From assembly GCA_910588985.1 (NCBI GenBank), contig CAJURO010000012.1:1-64000 (forward strand): a stretch of DNA of 64,000 nucleotides, in the 5' to 3' direction. This stretch comes from an uncultured Eggerthellaceae bacterium (lineage in GTDB: Bacteria; Actinomycetota; Coriobacteriia; Coriobacteriales; Eggerthellaceae). A model generated the notes under the pieces. It saw nothing but the letters and a program-made list of their open reading frames with translations. It had not been told where the DNA came from and searched no databases. Position numbers and translations under genes: made by a program. Below are positions 31,205-41,889 of the stretch, piece after piece (positions within the stretch are counted from its first letter, which is position 1; each line of letters starts with the position of its first letter).

Positions 31205-33973
31205 CTAAAGAACACCCTGGAGCTCAAGTGCGCACCGTATCACCGCACGTGCGTTACCGGCTGCATGGACGCTATCCCCTGCACCTTCGATCATGATGGC
31301 GACCACGACGCTCTTCGCGCCATCGGCATCAGCAATGCCGACGAACCAGCTATCATCAGGTCTCGCATCGCTTTCGGCCGTCCCTGTCTTGCCTGCCACG
31401 GTGACGCCTGAGATGGCAGCATCGGTGGCAGTTCCGCCTGAGACGACACCCTTCATGCTCTCAAGCACGCGACCAGCGGTTGAAGCGCTCAACGCTTGGC
31501 GCCACTTCTTGGGCGTAGGGGAGTAGGAGCGCTCTCCCGCAGCGTTGTATACGCCTTCGATCAGATAAGGGGTCATGATCGATCCCTCGTTCGCGATCCC
31601 GCACCCAACGAGCGCCATCTCCATGACGGTCGATTGAGGGCCAGCGGGGCTTTCGTGCTCGCCGACAGGCATGCCATCGGCCGCCCATGCGGTCTCCCAG
31701 GTGGTCATCTCGTCAGGGTTCGGCATGAGCGAGGTGGCCAAGGGAAGGTCGAAGTTGAGCGTGTTGTTGAACCCGAACTTCTCGGCAGCGTCAACGAGCC
31801 TCTTCGAGCCAAGCTCAACGCCGATCTGAGCAAAGACCGTGTTCGAAGAGACCTGGAAAGCACGCTCGACGGTGATCTCTCCATACCCCTTGTTCTTGCT
31901 GTTGGTAACAGGGGCGTTGCCGATCTCCATCTCAGCGGGCGAGTCGTAGACACTCTCCTCGGTAGCGACGCCGTCTTCAAGGGCAGCCGAAAGGGTGATC
32001 ATCTTGAAGGTCGAACCAGGCGCATAGAGCGACTGGGTGGCACGGTTCAAAAGCTCAGAGGTGGCCCCAGGGTTCTCTGAAGCGCTCTTGAGCACCTCTT
32101 CCACATCTGCCGCATCATAGGTGGGCGAAGAGGCGAGCGCGAGCACAGCGCCTGTCTTCGGATCCATGACGACGCATGCACCCTTTTGGCCCGCGATAGC
32201 ATCTTGGGCAGCTTGCTGGAGCTCGGAGTTGATCGTCAGGACAACATCGTTTCCTGGCGTTGAGATGCCCGCGAGCGAATCGATGACGTCCGACCAGCTT
32301 GCGTAGTTCTGCGCGCCTTTGAGCGTATCGTTCATGCTGCTTTCGATCCCTGCCAGGCCATAGACGCTCGAATAGTACCCTACGACATGAGACGCCAGGT
32401 CTCCTGCTGGGTAGATGCGCTCATAGGAGCCGTCCTCGCCCTTCTCTGATTCAGCAAGCACGACGCCATCATAGGTAGAGATGGTCCCTCGCTCGGTCTT
32501 AGCCTGCTTGGCAATGGCATGGTTGTTCCCTGGCATGTTCTGATAGCTCTCAGCGTTCACGATCATGATCATCGTCAAGTTCGCCACAAGGAGGGCGAAG
32601 AGGATCGAGAAGACCACCATGGTGTTCGTGAGGCGCTTGCCAAGGGCGATACGGCCGAGCACGCTGTTCTCATGGAGAGAACGGCTGGTAGCCATGGTCA
32701 TCTCGGTCGTATGACCCGTAGCCTCGCTGCTGATGCGCAAAAGGAGGGCCACGATGATGAAGCCAGCGAGGAGCGATGAGCCACCTTGGCTTATGAAGGG
32801 AAGCGTGATGCCTGTGAGCGGGATGAGGCGCGTGACACCGCCAACGATGATGAAGGCTTGCAGCACGACGATCGCGCAGGCGCCCGTAGCGGTGAACGAG
32901 CTGAAATCAGATTTCGCGCGTGCCGCGGTCAGCATGCCGCGGATGGCGAAGCAGAGGTACAGAAGAAGAACGGCTGCTGCACCAAGGAGCCCTGTCTCTT
33001 CGCCGATGGCAGCGAAGATGAAGTCGCTCTCTACATACGGGATCGCATCTGACATGCCCCGTCCGATGCCGACACCGAACAAGCCTCCATCTGCAAGCGA
33101 ATAGAGGCCTTGCACAAGCTGATAGCCTTTGTTCTGCGCGTCGCTGAACGGGTCGAGCCAGATATCCACGCGGGTTTGGACGTGGGTGAACATGAAGAAG
33201 AGCGCTACTGCCGCAATGGCTGCGAGCAGAAGCCCGACGACCACGTAGAGCTTCTTTCCTGTCGCAACATAGAGCATGACGATGAAGACGAGGAACAGCA
33301 CAAGCGCGCTGCCAAGGTCCTTCTCGAAGACGACGATGACGAATGCGAGGGCCCACATGGCAAGGAGGGGCAAGAGCGTGGGGATGGAGGGAAGGCGTGC
33401 GGGACCTACGTGCCACGTGAACACGGAGAGCATCTCGCGGTTCTGCGCAAGATAGGCAGCAAGGAAGAGCACGATGCAGATCTTCGCGATCTCGCCTGGC
33501 TGGAAGGAGAAGCCTGCAACGGTCAACCACAAGCGGCTTCCGTTGATCTCCGTTCCGATGACGGGCAGCATAGGGGAGAGGAGCAAGAGCACGCCAACGA
33601 TCATGAGCGTGTACTTATACTGCGAGAGCTTGTCCATGTTCTTGACGAGCAAGAGCACGATGATGAGCATGGCGACGCCAGCGAACATCCAGACAAGCTG
33701 GCGGGTAGCCACATCTGGAGCAAGGCGCGTGACGAAGGCGATGCCGATGCCAGAGAGCGCGAACGTGATCGGCAGGAGCGCCGGGTCAGAGTTCGGCGCG
33801 AGCCAGCGCAGCGCAATATGCGCGATCAGAAACGCAACGAAGATGCCGATGGGCACGCCAAGCGTATTGAACGAGAGCTCTCCACCTCCCGTGAGGACGA
33901 ACATGGCGAAGAGGACCACCACGATCGGTGCAGCTACGATGAGAAGCAGAAGCTCTGTATTCCTGCGCGTCAT
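31205..33973 (-). CDS. SEDS glycosyltransferase (RodA/FtsW) fused to class B PBP transpeptidase
   Basis: A single 922-residue frame joining two enzymes that are normally separate. Residues 1-~430 are a SEDS polytopic domain with the hallmark GTEINGSRLWL, SFQPGEIAKI, EKDLGSALVL, QGLYSLADGGLFGVGIGRG and PFISQGGSSLL. A further helix (MVVFSILFALLVANLTMIMI) then leads to a class B penicillin-binding protein. The transpeptidase motifs are STFK at 654-657, SSN at 709-711 and KTGT at 862. The chain should both polymerise lipid II and cross-link it. In mycobacteria rodA and pbpA are neighbours in the equivalent operon. There is no stop or frameshift at the junction (near 32600-32700). Confidence 0.93.
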   Translation of the reverse strand: MTRRNTELLLLIVAAPIVVVLFAMFVLTGGGELSFNTLGVPIGIFVAFLIAHIALRWLAPNSDPALLPITFALSGIGIAFVTRLAPDVATRQLVWMFAGVAMLIIVLLLVKNMDKLSQYKYTLMIVGVLLLLSPMLPVIGTEINGSRLWLTVAGFSFQPGEIAKICIVLFLAAYLAQNREMLSVFTWHVGPARLPSIPTLLPLLAMWALAFVIVVFEKDLGSALVLFLVFIVMLYVATGKKLYVVVGLLLAAIAAVALFFMFTHVQTRVDIWLDPFSDAQNKGYQLVQGLYSLADGGLFGVGIGRGMSDAIPYVESDFIFAAIGEETGLLGAAAVLLLYLCFAIRGMLTAARAKSDFSSFTATGACAIVVLQAFIIVGGVTRLIPLTGITLPFISQGGSSLLAGFIIVALLLRISSEATGHTTEMTMATSRSLHENSVLGRIALGKRLTNTMVVFSILFALLVANLTMIMIVNAESYQNMPGNNHAIAKQAKTERGTISTYDGVVLAESEKGEDGSYERIYPAGDLASHVVGYYSSVYGLAGIESSMNDTLKGAQNYASWSDVIDSLAGISTPGNDVVLTINSELQQAAQDAIAGQKGACVVMDPKTGAVLALASSPTYDAADVEEVLKSASENPGATSELLNRATQSLYAPGSTFKMITLSAALEDGVATEESVYDSPAEMEIGNAPVTNSKNKGYGEITVERAFQVSSNTVFAQIGVELGSKRLVDAAEKFGFNNTLNFDLPLATSLMPNPDEMTTWETAWAADGMPVGEHESPAGPQSTVMEMALVGCGIANEGSIMTPYLIEGVYNAAGERSYSPTPKKWRQALSASTAGRVLESMKGVVSGGTATDAAISGVTVAGKTGTAESDARPDDSWFVGIADADGAKSVVVAIMIEGAGDSVHAAGNARAVIRCALELQGVL

Positions 33974-33979
33974 GATGGT

Positions 33980-35152
33980 CTAGGCACTCTCATTCGTATT
34001 TGCAGGATCGCTTGTCTGGCTCTCAGCCGATGCGCTTGGGGCCGCAGGATCCGAGGTGGCATCAGGGGGCATCTTCGAGCTGCTCTGGGCGATCTCGTCC
34101 TCATAGCGCTCGATAAGGCTATGGGCGGCATCGAGCGAGTCGCATTTGATGCCCTCATCCTGGATGCGCTTCGCAATGCCAGGTTGGAGGTCATCGATGT
34201 CGATGTCGGTCATCTCTTCGATCTCCGAAGAGCTCAATCCTGCCATCCCATCGGGCATGCCGCGATAGATGGCAACCTTGCCATCCGCTTCGCCAAGATA
34301 GATGGAGTTCGTCATCCAGAAATTGAGCGCGATGGCTCCTAGGGCGATGATGAGAACGAGGATGCCGATGAGCGATACGGCGAATGCCTTGGAGCGGCCG
34401 ACGTCACCACTCTTGTGGCCGCCAGGGTTTCCTGGGAGATCCACGACGATGACGGTGATGTTGTCATGGCCGCCGCGTTCGTTCGCGGCTTCAACGAGCG
34501 CATCGGCAGCTAGCTGCGGGTTCTCATGGGTAGCAAGGATGCGCTCGATCTCAGCATCTTCCACCATTGAATAGAGGCCATCCGAACAGATGAGTAGCCG
34601 ATCGCCTGGCGAGACCTTGAGCTCGTAGAGGTCAGGTCGCATGGCAGGGTCAATCCCCAAGGCACGGGTGATGTATGAGCGCCATGGATGCGTTCGGGCT
34701 TCGGAGGGAGTGATCTCGCCTGACTCGATGAGGTCTTGGACGAGGGAATGGTCGCGCGTGAGCTGTTGGAGGCGCGAGGCGTGCATGAGGTAGGCACGCG
34801 AGTCGCCTGATTGAGCGATGATGAGCTTCGTACCCTGGATCATGCATGCAGTGCATGTGGTCCCCATGCCCTCTTTGCCTTGTCCTGCGCGCACAGCTTG
34901 GAAGATGGCGAGGTTAGCTTCCTCGACTGCTTGGCCGAGCGCGTCAGCATCGAGCTTCGTGGGAGCATGGCGCGCGATCACGTCGATGGCGATCTCGGAT
35001 GCGACCTCTCCCGCTTCATGTCCGCCCATGCCATCGCATACGACGAACAGAGGAGGCTTGACGAGCAGGTTATCCTCGTTATGCTCTCGGACGCGCCCGA
35101 CATCGGTGCGCGAGCCGAACGAGAGCGCGCCTGTTGCTTGCGCCTTCGCCAT
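33980..35152 (-). CDS. pstP: PP2C-family Ser/Thr protein phosphatase
   Basis: A 390-residue PPM phosphatase. The catalytic domain (about residues 8-240) has SDVGRVREHNEDN-like SRTDVGRVREHNEDN, VCDGMGGHEAGEVAS, GDSRAYL, LLICSDGLYSMVED and GGHDNITVIVV, with the Asp residues that bind Mn2+/Mg2+. One helix (AVSLIGILVLIIALGAIALNF) follows, then an acidic extracytoplasmic tail rich in Ser, Asp and Pro. It should reverse PknB phosphorylation. Its stop is 7 bp before the fusion gene. Confidence 0.95.
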   Translation of the reverse strand: MAKAQATGALSFGSRTDVGRVREHNEDNLLVKPPLFVVCDGMGGHEAGEVASEIAIDVIARHAPTKLDADALGQAVEEANLAIFQAVRAGQGKEGMGTTCTACMIQGTKLIIAQSGDSRAYLMHASRLQQLTRDHSLVQDLIESGEITPSEARTHPWRSYITRALGIDPAMRPDLYELKVSPGDRLLICSDGLYSMVEDAEIERILATHENPQLAADALVEAANERGGHDNITVIVVDLPGNPGGHKSGDVGRSKAFAVSLIGILVLIIALGAIALNFWMTNSIYLGEADGKVAIYRGMPDGMAGLSSSEIEEMTDIDIDDLQPGIAKRIQDEGIKCDSLDAAHSLIERYEDEIAQSSSKMPPDATSDPAAPSASAESQTSDPANTNESA

Positions 35153-35566
35153 CTACTCGTACCTCACCTTGATGTCGACGTCCCCGATGGTGACGATGTC
35201 CTTGTTGTGCAATGCCACGGGCTCGATGACGCGCGCGCCGTTCACGGACGTGCCGTTCTTCGAGCCAAGGTCCTCAACGAAAAGGGTGTTGCCCATGAGC
35301 TGGAAGCGTGCGTGCCGCCCTGAGACATATCCCGCTCCGATGACGATATCTGCACCAGGGGAGCGTCCAACGATGACAGGGCCGGTAACAGCGATGTTCA
35401 CACCCTTGAGCTCCTTTGGGCCATGCTCGACCGAAAGGTTCCAAAGCTTGCCTTGCTTGTTCGAGCCTTTGACCATGCCGATGCCTGTGCGCATGATGGC
35501 GAAGAGGAACAAGTAGAGCAGGGCTACAAAGAGCAAGCGCGCGACAAGAAGGATGATATCGATCAT
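35153..35566 (-). CDS. fhaB: FHA-domain membrane protein FhaB
   Basis: A 137-residue protein with an N-terminal membrane anchor (IILLVARLLFVALLYLFLFAIM) and one forkhead-associated domain. The phosphothreonine-binding motifs VGRSPGADIVI, SGRHARF and DLGSKNGTSVNG are intact. Actinobacterial FhaB (FipA in mycobacteria) is recruited by PknB-phosphorylated partners in the divisome. The gene abuts pstP with no gap. Confidence 0.93.
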   Translation of the reverse strand: MIDIILLVARLLFVALLYLFLFAIMRTGIGMVKGSNKQGKLWNLSVEHGPKELKGVNIAVTGPVIVGRSPGADIVIGAGYVSGRHARFQLMGNTLFVEDLGSKNGTSVNGARVIEPVALHNKDIVTIGDVDIKVRYE

Positions 35567-35644
35567 GGCAACTCTTTTACTGTCTTTCCTGTAAGGCTTT
35601 GCACGAGCACTCTAGCATAATGATCCGATCCAACAGAGAGGTTC

Positions 35645-36583
35645 CTACATAAGGAGCTGGAACTCTAGCTCTGTGGTGCCGATGGTGATCATGTCGGCAT
35701 CGCGGAGCGGAGCGGATTTGACCTTGCGACCATTGATGAACAAGCCGTTGGTTGAATTCAGGTCCGTGATGACCCATGCTCCTGTTGGCTCCATATGTAT
35801 CTCAGCATGCGTGCGCGAGGCATTGATGTCGGGGATCTGGATCTCGTTGGTCGACTCACGCCCGATGCGCTGGGGGTCGCCCGTGAGCTGGTAGGCGGTA
35901 TCATGCGCCTCATCATAGAGATAGACCTCAAGGCCGCTTTCCGTGCTCGGGGCATTCTCGATCCCGCTCGCATAGGGTGCAGCAGATTGTGCGTATGCGG
36001 CATCTACGAAGGAGTCGTCAACATCTCCTGGATCGAACCCAGCTTCGTCATAGTCATCGAATTGGTAGCTGCTCTCAGGTGGAACGAAGGAACGACCGCG
36101 TGGCGCGGGGGCACCACCTTGGTAGGATCGAGCTCCGCGTGCCCCGCGGACGCCACGCGCCTCTGCAAGCCCATACCGAGCCATCTCGTCAGCACGAAGC
36201 TTCTCGATGATGGAGCTTGCCACCATCTCAGCTACCACGTCGAACTTGCCGCGCTTGAGCTCAGGATCGGCGATGAAGCGCACGAGCGGGCGTCCGTCCA
36301 TGACAAGCCCGAGCTCGCCCGCCTTGCCCGTGAGAAACGTTTCGGTCTCACCTGCAAGCGTGGCATAGTAGCCGAACAAGCGGGAATCGTCTTCGGTGCT
36401 GACGAGCACCGTATAGAGAGTAGGGGCATATTGCTTGCCAGCGCCAACGATCTTCTCACGCCGCATCTGCTTCTCAGCCTTCTTGGCTATCTGCGCTGGA
36501 GAGAGGGAAGAGCCACCCATGCGCTCGGCGGCGCCCTCTACGGTGTCTTCCATTCTTCCTTCGAATCGGGAGAGAAAGCCCAT
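35645..36583 (-). CDS. fhaA: FHA-domain protein with DUF3662 (FhaA)
   Basis: A 312-residue cytoplasmic protein. The first ~125 residues are the DUF3662 domain (MGFLSRFEGRMEDTVEGAAER, YAPTLYTVLVSTEDDSRL). A low-complexity linker rich in R, G, Y, D follows. A C-terminal FHA domain carries IGRESTNEIQI, ASRTHAEIHM and DLNSTNGLFINGRKV. In mycobacteria FhaA is phosphorylated by PknB and binds the lipid II flippase regulator MviN. It is the first gene of the five-gene minus-strand cluster. Confidence 0.93.
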   Translation of the reverse strand: MGFLSRFEGRMEDTVEGAAERMGGSSLSPAQIAKKAEKQMRREKIVGAGKQYAPTLYTVLVSTEDDSRLFGYYATLAGETETFLTGKAGELGLVMDGRPLVRFIADPELKRGKFDVVAEMVASSIIEKLRADEMARYGLAEARGVRGARGARSYQGGAPAPRGRSFVPPESSYQFDDYDEAGFDPGDVDDSFVDAAYAQSAAPYASGIENAPSTESGLEVYLYDEAHDTAYQLTGDPQRIGRESTNEIQIPDINASRTHAEIHMEPTGAWVITDLNSTNGLFINGRKVKSAPLRDADMITIGTTELEFQLLM

Positions 36584-36834
36584 CTTAAAAACCTGCCTTC
36601 ATGTTTATCGTTTCAAGTGCGTTTCGGCTCGTTTGTCAGAAGGTGCTCAGAGTTAACTGAATCTCTGGATATATGATGACATATTATTGCAAATTGGTTA
36701 GAAAATCCTGCTGCAGCATATCCAACCTTACAAAACTATTATGATGTGAACCAGTTTCCGCTCATGAGACGCGAGGCGTGCGACGTCCCTCTGGCAGGGG
36801 TGCTCATTGGACGTTCGCGAAGAAGGAGGATGCA

Positions 36835-37305
36835 ATGTATACGAAGGTACTGGTCCCATTCGATAGCTCTGAGGCATCCAAGCATGCGCTTGAGACGGCT
36901 ATGGACATCGTGAGCGGCATCGAAGGCGCCGTCGTCACGGTGCTCAACGTCGTGGAATGGCATGACTACAATGCCGAAACATTCAAGATCGCTTCTCGCA
37001 TGTCAGGCGTTGTCGGCGATTCTCTTGATATGAACGCCATCGCCGAGATCGGTAAGGAAGCCGAGGAGCGCGAATCGGCGCGCATTCGCGAAGAGGTCGA
37101 CGCAATCATCGGCGATGCGCCGTTCGTGGATATCGCTATCGTCAACGGTTCTCCCCACGACACCATCGTGGCCTATGCGAACGACCTTGATTATGACTGC
37201 ATCTGCATGGGTCATCGTGGCATGGGGCTCTTTCGCGGGATGCTCGGATCGGTCGCATTCTCGGTGCTTCAAAAGGCCAACAAGCCCGTGCTTGTCGTGA
37301 AGTAG
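36835..37305 (+). CDS. Universal stress protein (UspA family)
   Basis: A 156-residue cytoplasmic protein. The opening YTKVLVPFDSSEASKHALE and the ATP-binding motif GHRGMGLFRGMLGSVAFSVL (G-2x-G-9x-G-S type) near the end are UspA features. ATG 36835 follows GAAGGAGG. A -10-like TATGAT at 36740-36745 may serve it. The intergenic region 36584-36834 to the divergent FHA gene is AT-rich and contains no other gene I support. Confidence 0.92.
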   Translation: MYTKVLVPFDSSEASKHALETAMDIVSGIEGAVVTVLNVVEWHDYNAETFKIASRMSGVVGDSLDMNAIAEIGKEAEERESARIREEVDAIIGDAPFVDIAIVNGSPHDTIVAYANDLDYDCICMGHRGMGLFRGMLGSVAFSVLQKANKPVLVVK

Positions 37306-37348
37306 AAAAGGTACGCGGAAATCCCTTTTAAGAGAAAACGAGGCCATT

Positions 37349-38752
37349 GTGGACATCTCTGAATTCATGGAATCGATCGATGCATATATAGAAGAGAACT
37401 GGGATGCATGTGTTGCGGATATCGCTCGTCTTGTTGAGATCCCAAGCTTCGAAGAGATGGATAAGGCTGCTCCCGATGCTCCGTTCGGACCAGGTCCGCG
37501 CGCAGCACTCACAGAAGCGCTCGCTCTTTCTGAAAGACTTGGCTTCAATGTGGTCGATGTTGACGGATATGCTGGGTATGCAGAGCTGCCAGGAACAAGC
37601 GATGCGCAGATCGGCATCATCGGGCACGTTGATGTCGTGCCTGAAGGGTCGGGCTGGACGTATCCTCCCTTTGCGGTGACCATCAAGGATGGCTATCTCA
37701 TCGGCCGTGGCGTTCTTGATGACAAAGGCCCTGCCGTTGCGTGCCTATACGCGCTCAAGTACTGGAAGGACCAAGGCCGAGAGCTTCCCTATACCATCCG
37801 CTTCATCTTCGGCTGCAACGAAGAGACTGACCTGCTTGACGTTGAGTACTATCGCAAGAAGCATGCTGACCCTGCGTTCTTGTTCACGCCAGATGCTGAG
37901 TTCCCGCTTGGCTATGGAGAGAAGGGCGGCTATAACGGCGTCCTTGCAAGCAAGCGGATCGAAGGTGGGCGTATTCGCGAATTCTCTGGTGGGGATGCCA
38001 CGAATGCAGTGCCAGGCGTAGCGTACGCCCTTATCGAGGCAGATGCTGCGGACTTGCCTGAAAGAGAGCGCTTGACCATTGCGAAGGTAGGGGAAGGGCT
38101 TGTGCGTATCGATGCGCAGGGTCGTTCTGCGCATGCTGCGTATCCCGAGAACGGCATCAATGCGATCGGGCTCATTGTTGATTATCTTCTTGAGAACGAT
38201 CTGCTCAGCGATGATGAGCGCGCGTTCTTCGAGCTCGACCAGAAGCTTCTCTCGCATACCGATGGGTCAGGGGTCGGCCTCGCCACCTCTGATGAGGATT
38301 TTGGCCCGCTCACGGTGATCGGAGGCACCATCGCGCTCGAGGATGGTGTGTTCACCCAGACCTTTGATGTTCGCTATCCAACCTCGATCGATGCAGAGGG
38401 CATAACGGCGATCATGCAGAAGCTTGCTGATCCGATCGGTGCTCGCATCTCGAACCCGATGGATCTGCCACCTTTCCTCATGGACCCGAGCTCTCCGCAG
38501 ATCGAGGCGCTCATGGAAGCGTTCGATACGGTGATCGGCGTGGATCGCAAGCCGTTCACGATGGGGGGAGGCACCTATGCGCGTGAGTTCACCACAGGCG
38601 TCAGCTTCGGGCCAGAGATGCCGTGGGTAGAGGATCCAAGTTGGGTCGGTGCTATGCACAGCGCTGATGAAGGGGTGCGCATCGAGCAGATCAAGATGGC
38701 ATGGAAGACCTATGCATTGGCGATCGGCCTTCTGTGCGAAACGAAGCTATAG
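37349..38752 (+). CDS. M20-family dipeptidase (PepV/Sapep type)
   Basis: A 467-residue metallopeptidase of the Sapep/PepV group. The metal ligands are visible as GHVDVVPEGSGW near residue 92, GRGVLDDKGPAVACLYALK, FGCNEETDLLDVEYY (catalytic EE) and TPDAEFPLGYGEKG. The lid domain lies between. The C-terminal His is in GAMHSADEGVRI. It is expected to release N-terminal residues from dipeptides in the cytoplasm using Zn2+ or Mn2+. GTG 37349 follows GAGG at 5 bp. It stands alone between the stress protein and pntAB. Confidence 0.92.
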   Translation: MDISEFMESIDAYIEENWDACVADIARLVEIPSFEEMDKAAPDAPFGPGPRAALTEALALSERLGFNVVDVDGYAGYAELPGTSDAQIGIIGHVDVVPEGSGWTYPPFAVTIKDGYLIGRGVLDDKGPAVACLYALKYWKDQGRELPYTIRFIFGCNEETDLLDVEYYRKKHADPAFLFTPDAEFPLGYGEKGGYNGVLASKRIEGGRIREFSGGDATNAVPGVAYALIEADAADLPERERLTIAKVGEGLVRIDAQGRSAHAAYPENGINAIGLIVDYLLENDLLSDDERAFFELDQKLLSHTDGSGVGLATSDEDFGPLTVIGGTIALEDGVFTQTFDVRYPTSIDAEGITAIMQKLADPIGARISNPMDLPPFLMDPSSPQIEALMEAFDTVIGVDRKPFTMGGGTYAREFTTGVSFGPEMPWVEDPSWVGAMHSADEGVRIEQIKMAWKTYALAIGLLCETKL

Positions 38753-38806
38753 AAGACGTGATCGTTCAGCAAAGGATAGGCATATTCTCATAGTAGAGGA
38801 AGCATC

Positions 38807-40363
38807 ATGCGTATAGGGATACCAAAAGAGCAAGCGAACGCTCAGACACGAGTGGCTGCTACTCCCGACACTGCCAAGAAGCTGATGAAATTGGGATACG
38901 AAGTATGCATCGAGGCGGGCGCTGGCGATAAAGCCACCTACTTTGACGAGCAGTATGCTGAGGCTGGCATCACCGTTGTAGATGCCAAAGAGGCTTGGGG
39001 AAGCGACATCGTCATCGCGCTCGATCCGCCTGAGCCGCAGCAGCTCGACCTTATGCGCAAGGATGCCGTCCTGGTGTCTCGCCTGAACCCAGGCATACAT
39101 CCTGACCTTATCCAAGATCTCTCCGCGCGAGGGCTCACGGCCATCTCCATGGATGCTGTGCCGCGCATCTCGCGTGCGCAGTCAATCGACGCTCGCTCGT
39201 CCATGACGAACCTCTCGGGGTATCGTGCTGTCATCGAGGCTGCTGAGGCGCTGGGGCGCTCGTTTGGTGGACAGATGACCGCGGCCGGCAAGATCCCACC
39301 CTCGCGCGTGTATGTCATCGGCGTGGGCGTTGCGGGCCTCTCTGCCATTGGCACCGCAAGCTCCATGGGCGCCGATGTCTATGCTACCGATGTGCGCCCC
39401 GAAGTCTATGATCAGGTGGAGTCGCTGGGTGGCACCTTCGTCGAGATCCCCGTGAAGCAGCAGTCGGAGGATGGCTATGCGCGGGCGATGACCGAGGAAG
39501 AGGCCAAGCTCGCCAATGCCGTCTATGCTGAAGAAGCCGCCAAGGCTGATGTGGTCATAACCACGGCTATGGTTGCTGGTCGTACGCCCCCGTTGCTTTT
39601 GGATGAGAATGCCATTGCGCATATGAAGCCAGGGTCGGTCATCGTGGATCTGGGCGCGTCTCCCGAGGGCGGCAATACGTCGCTTACGGAGTACAACAAC
39701 GTCTACACCACCGCCAATGGCGTTACCATCATCGGCTACACAAATCTGCCGTCTCGCTTAGCAAGCCAAGCTTCGCAGCTCTATGGGCAGAACATCGTGA
39801 ATTTCTTCAAGCTGGCCACACCTGGCAAAGATGGTGTGCTGGTGCTTGACGAGGACGATGAGATCATCCGTGGCATGACGGTCACGCTCAATGGCGTCAT
39901 CATGTGGCCACCACCTCCTGTCAAGGTATCGGCTCAGCAGGTACCAGCGAATCCAAAGGCCTCCCAGGAGCGCGTTATAACAGCACAGGATATCGCTGCC
40001 GATGAGACGCCTGGATGGCGCAGATGGTGGTGGAAAGTGGCTGCCATCGTGCTGGCTGCGCTGCTCATCCTCTTTGCGCCAGCAAGCATGCAGCCTCATT
40101 TCATCGTGTTCGCCTTAGCTGTCGTTGTTGGCTTCTACGTGATCACAGGCGTGTCGCATTCGCTGCATACGCCGCTCATGTCGGTGACGAACGCTATCTC
40201 TGGCATCATCATCGTCGGGGCTATGCTCTTGGTGTGCTCTGACAACCTTCTGGTGGTGATCCTCTCGTTCGTCGCCATGATCATCGCATCCATCAACATC
40301 TTCGGTGGCTTCTTGGTCACGCATCGCATGCTCAGCATGTTCCAAAGGAGCTCTGAGGACTGA
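38807..40363 (+). CDS. pntA: NAD(P) transhydrogenase subunit alpha
   Basis: A 518-residue membrane enzyme subunit. Domain I binds NAD(H): [24 protein letters not shown] at the start, [20 protein letters not shown], then the Rossmann motif [20 protein letters not shown]. The C-terminal part has about four helices ([18 protein letters not shown] and following), as in E. coli PntA. With PntB it couples hydride transfer from NADH to NADP+ to proton movement and supplies NADPH. Its TGA overlaps the ATG of pntB. Confidence 0.96.
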   Translation: MRIGIPKEQANAQTRVAATPDTAKKLMKLGYEVCIEAGAGDKATYFDEQYAEAGITVVDAKEAWGSDIVIALDPPEPQQLDLMRKDAVLVSRLNPGIHPDLIQDLSARGLTAISMDAVPRISRAQSIDARSSMTNLSGYRAVIEAAEALGRSFGGQMTAAGKIPPSRVYVIGVGVAGLSAIGTASSMGADVYATDVRPEVYDQVESLGGTFVEIPVKQQSEDGYARAMTEEEAKLANAVYAEEAAKADVVITTAMVAGRTPPLLLDENAIAHMKPGSVIVDLGASPEGGNTSLTEYNNVYTTANGVTIIGYTNLPSRLASQASQLYGQNIVNFFKLATPGKDGVLVLDEDDEIIRGMTVTLNGVIMWPPPPVKVSAQQVPANPKASQERVITAQDIAADETPGWRRWWWKVAAIVLAALLILFAPASMQPHFIVFALAVVVGFYVITGVSHSLHTPLMSVTNAISGIIIVGAMLLVCSDNLLVVILSFVAMIIASINIFGGFLVTHRMLSMFQRSSED

Positions 40364-41889
40364 TGGAGAGATTGATCGATACGCCAGCCATGGCTCAGCT
40401 GGAACAGTACATGGCTATCTTGCAAGGGGTCGTAAGCTTTCAGTCGCTGGCATACATTGCCGCGGCGCTCCTGTTCATCCTAGCTTTGGCGGGGCTCTCC
40501 AAGCAGAAGAGCGCACGCAATGGGAACTTCGCTGGCATCGCTGGGATGACCATCGCGCTCATTGCCACGGTGGCTGTGGTGCTGGTCACCGCTGTGGAGC
40601 CAGAGTTTCTGGGCGCGGAGGCTGGTTTTGGCATCACGGCTACGGGCTTTTGGATCGCGTTCTTGCTCGTCGTGGTGGCGCTGGCCATTGGAGGTGCTAT
40701 CGGCATCTTCAAGGCAAAGCATGTGAAGATGACGGAGATGCCCGAGCTGGTGGCGATGCTGCATTCATTCGTGGGCGCCGCTGCTGTGCTCGTCGGATTC
40801 TGCTCGTTCCTCACCGATCCAGGCGAGCCCAGCACCGAGAACGTTTGGCATATGGGCGAGGTGGGACTGGCTGTGTTCATCGGCGCGGTCACGTTCACAG
40901 GCTCGATCGTCGCATATCTGAAGCTTTCGGCGAAGATCTCGGGCAAGCCTCGCACGCTGCCAGGCCATAACGGCATCATCATCGCAAGCATCATCGTAGC
41001 TCTCGTTCTCATCGGGCTCTTCACGACCACTATCGGCATCCAGGGAGGATTGCCTCTCCTGATCATCATCACGGTGCTCTCGCTTGCGCTGGGCGCCTAT
41101 TTGGTGATGGCCATCGGCGGCGGCGATATGCCTGTCGTGGTCTCCATGCTGAACTCCTACTCTGGCTGGGCAGCGGCGATGGCGGGCTTCACGTTGGGCA
41201 ACGATCTGCTCATCATCACGGGCGCTCTTGTAGGGTCATCGGGTGCGTACCTCTCTTACATCATGTGCCAGGGGATGAATCGCTCCTTCATCTCGGTCAT
41301 CCTTGGTGGGTTCGGTGGTGACGGTGCCGCTCCGAGCGCTGCTGTAGAGGATCGAGATTACGGTGACTATACCGAAGCAACGCCCGAGGAAGTGGCTCAG
41401 TTGCTCAAGGATGCCGAAAGCGTCGTCATTGCTCCAGGGTACGGGATGGCGGTGGCGCAGGCGCAGTTCCCAGTGGCTGACCTGACGCGCAAGCTCATCG
41501 ATGCTGGCGTAGACGTTAAATTCGGCATCCATCCTGTCGCAGGTCGCATGCCTGGCCATATGAACGTGCTGTTGGCTGAAGCCAAGGTTCCCTATGACAA
41601 CGTGTTCGAGATGGATGAGATCAACGATGACTTCGGTGACGTCGACGTGGTGTTGGTCATCGGCGCTAATGACACGGTGAACCCAGCTGCTGAGACAGAG
41701 CTCGATTCTCCCATTGCGGGGATGCCTGTCGTGCATGTATGGGAGGCAGGGAAGGTCATCGTGTTCAAGCGATCCATGGGAAATGCGGGATACGCAGGCG
41801 TTCAGAATCCCCTGTTCTTCAATGAGAACACCGATATGATGTTGGGAGACGCGAAGGATTCCGTTGACGCCATCCTTTCGAATCTTTAG
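40363..41889 (+). CDS. pntB: NAD(P) transhydrogenase subunit beta
   Basis: A 508-residue subunit with about nine helices followed by the NADP(H)-binding domain III. The membrane part contains [16 protein letters not shown] and [21 protein letters not shown]. Domain III has [40 protein letters not shown] and [14 protein letters not shown]. It is about 45 residues longer than E. coli PntB, mainly at the N-terminus; Met10 is an alternative start. The gene overlaps pntA (TGATG). No terminator is visible after it. Confidence 0.96.
   Translation: MERLIDTPAMAQLEQYMAILQGVVSFQSLAYIAAALLFILALAGLSKQKSARNGNFAGIAGMTIALIATVAVVLVTAVEPEFLGAEAGFGITATGFWIAFLLVVVALAIGGAIGIFKAKHVKMTEMPELVAMLHSFVGAAAVLVGFCSFLTDPGEPSTENVWHMGEVGLAVFIGAVTFTGSIVAYLKLSAKISGKPRTLPGHNGIIIASIIVALVLIGLFTTTIGIQGGLPLLIIITVLSLALGAYLVMAIGGGDMPVVVSMLNSYSGWAAAMAGFTLGNDLLIITGALVGSSGAYLSYIMCQGMNRSFISVILGGFGGDGAAPSAAVEDRDYGDYTEATPEEVAQLLKDAESVVIAPGYGMAVAQAQFPVADLTRKLIDAGVDVKFGIHPVAGRMPGHMNVLLAEAKVPYDNVFEMDEINDDFGDVDVVLVIGANDTVNPAAETELDSPIAGMPVVHVWEAGKVIVFKRSMGNAGYAGVQNPLFFNENTDMMLGDAKDSVDAILSNL

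Noticed and set aside
33110..34342. Long (410-codon) plus-strand frame
   Set aside because: Antisense to the SEDS-PBP fusion and pstP. Its composition (His, Asp, Glu, Arg runs) is that of a shadow frame and it has no motif.
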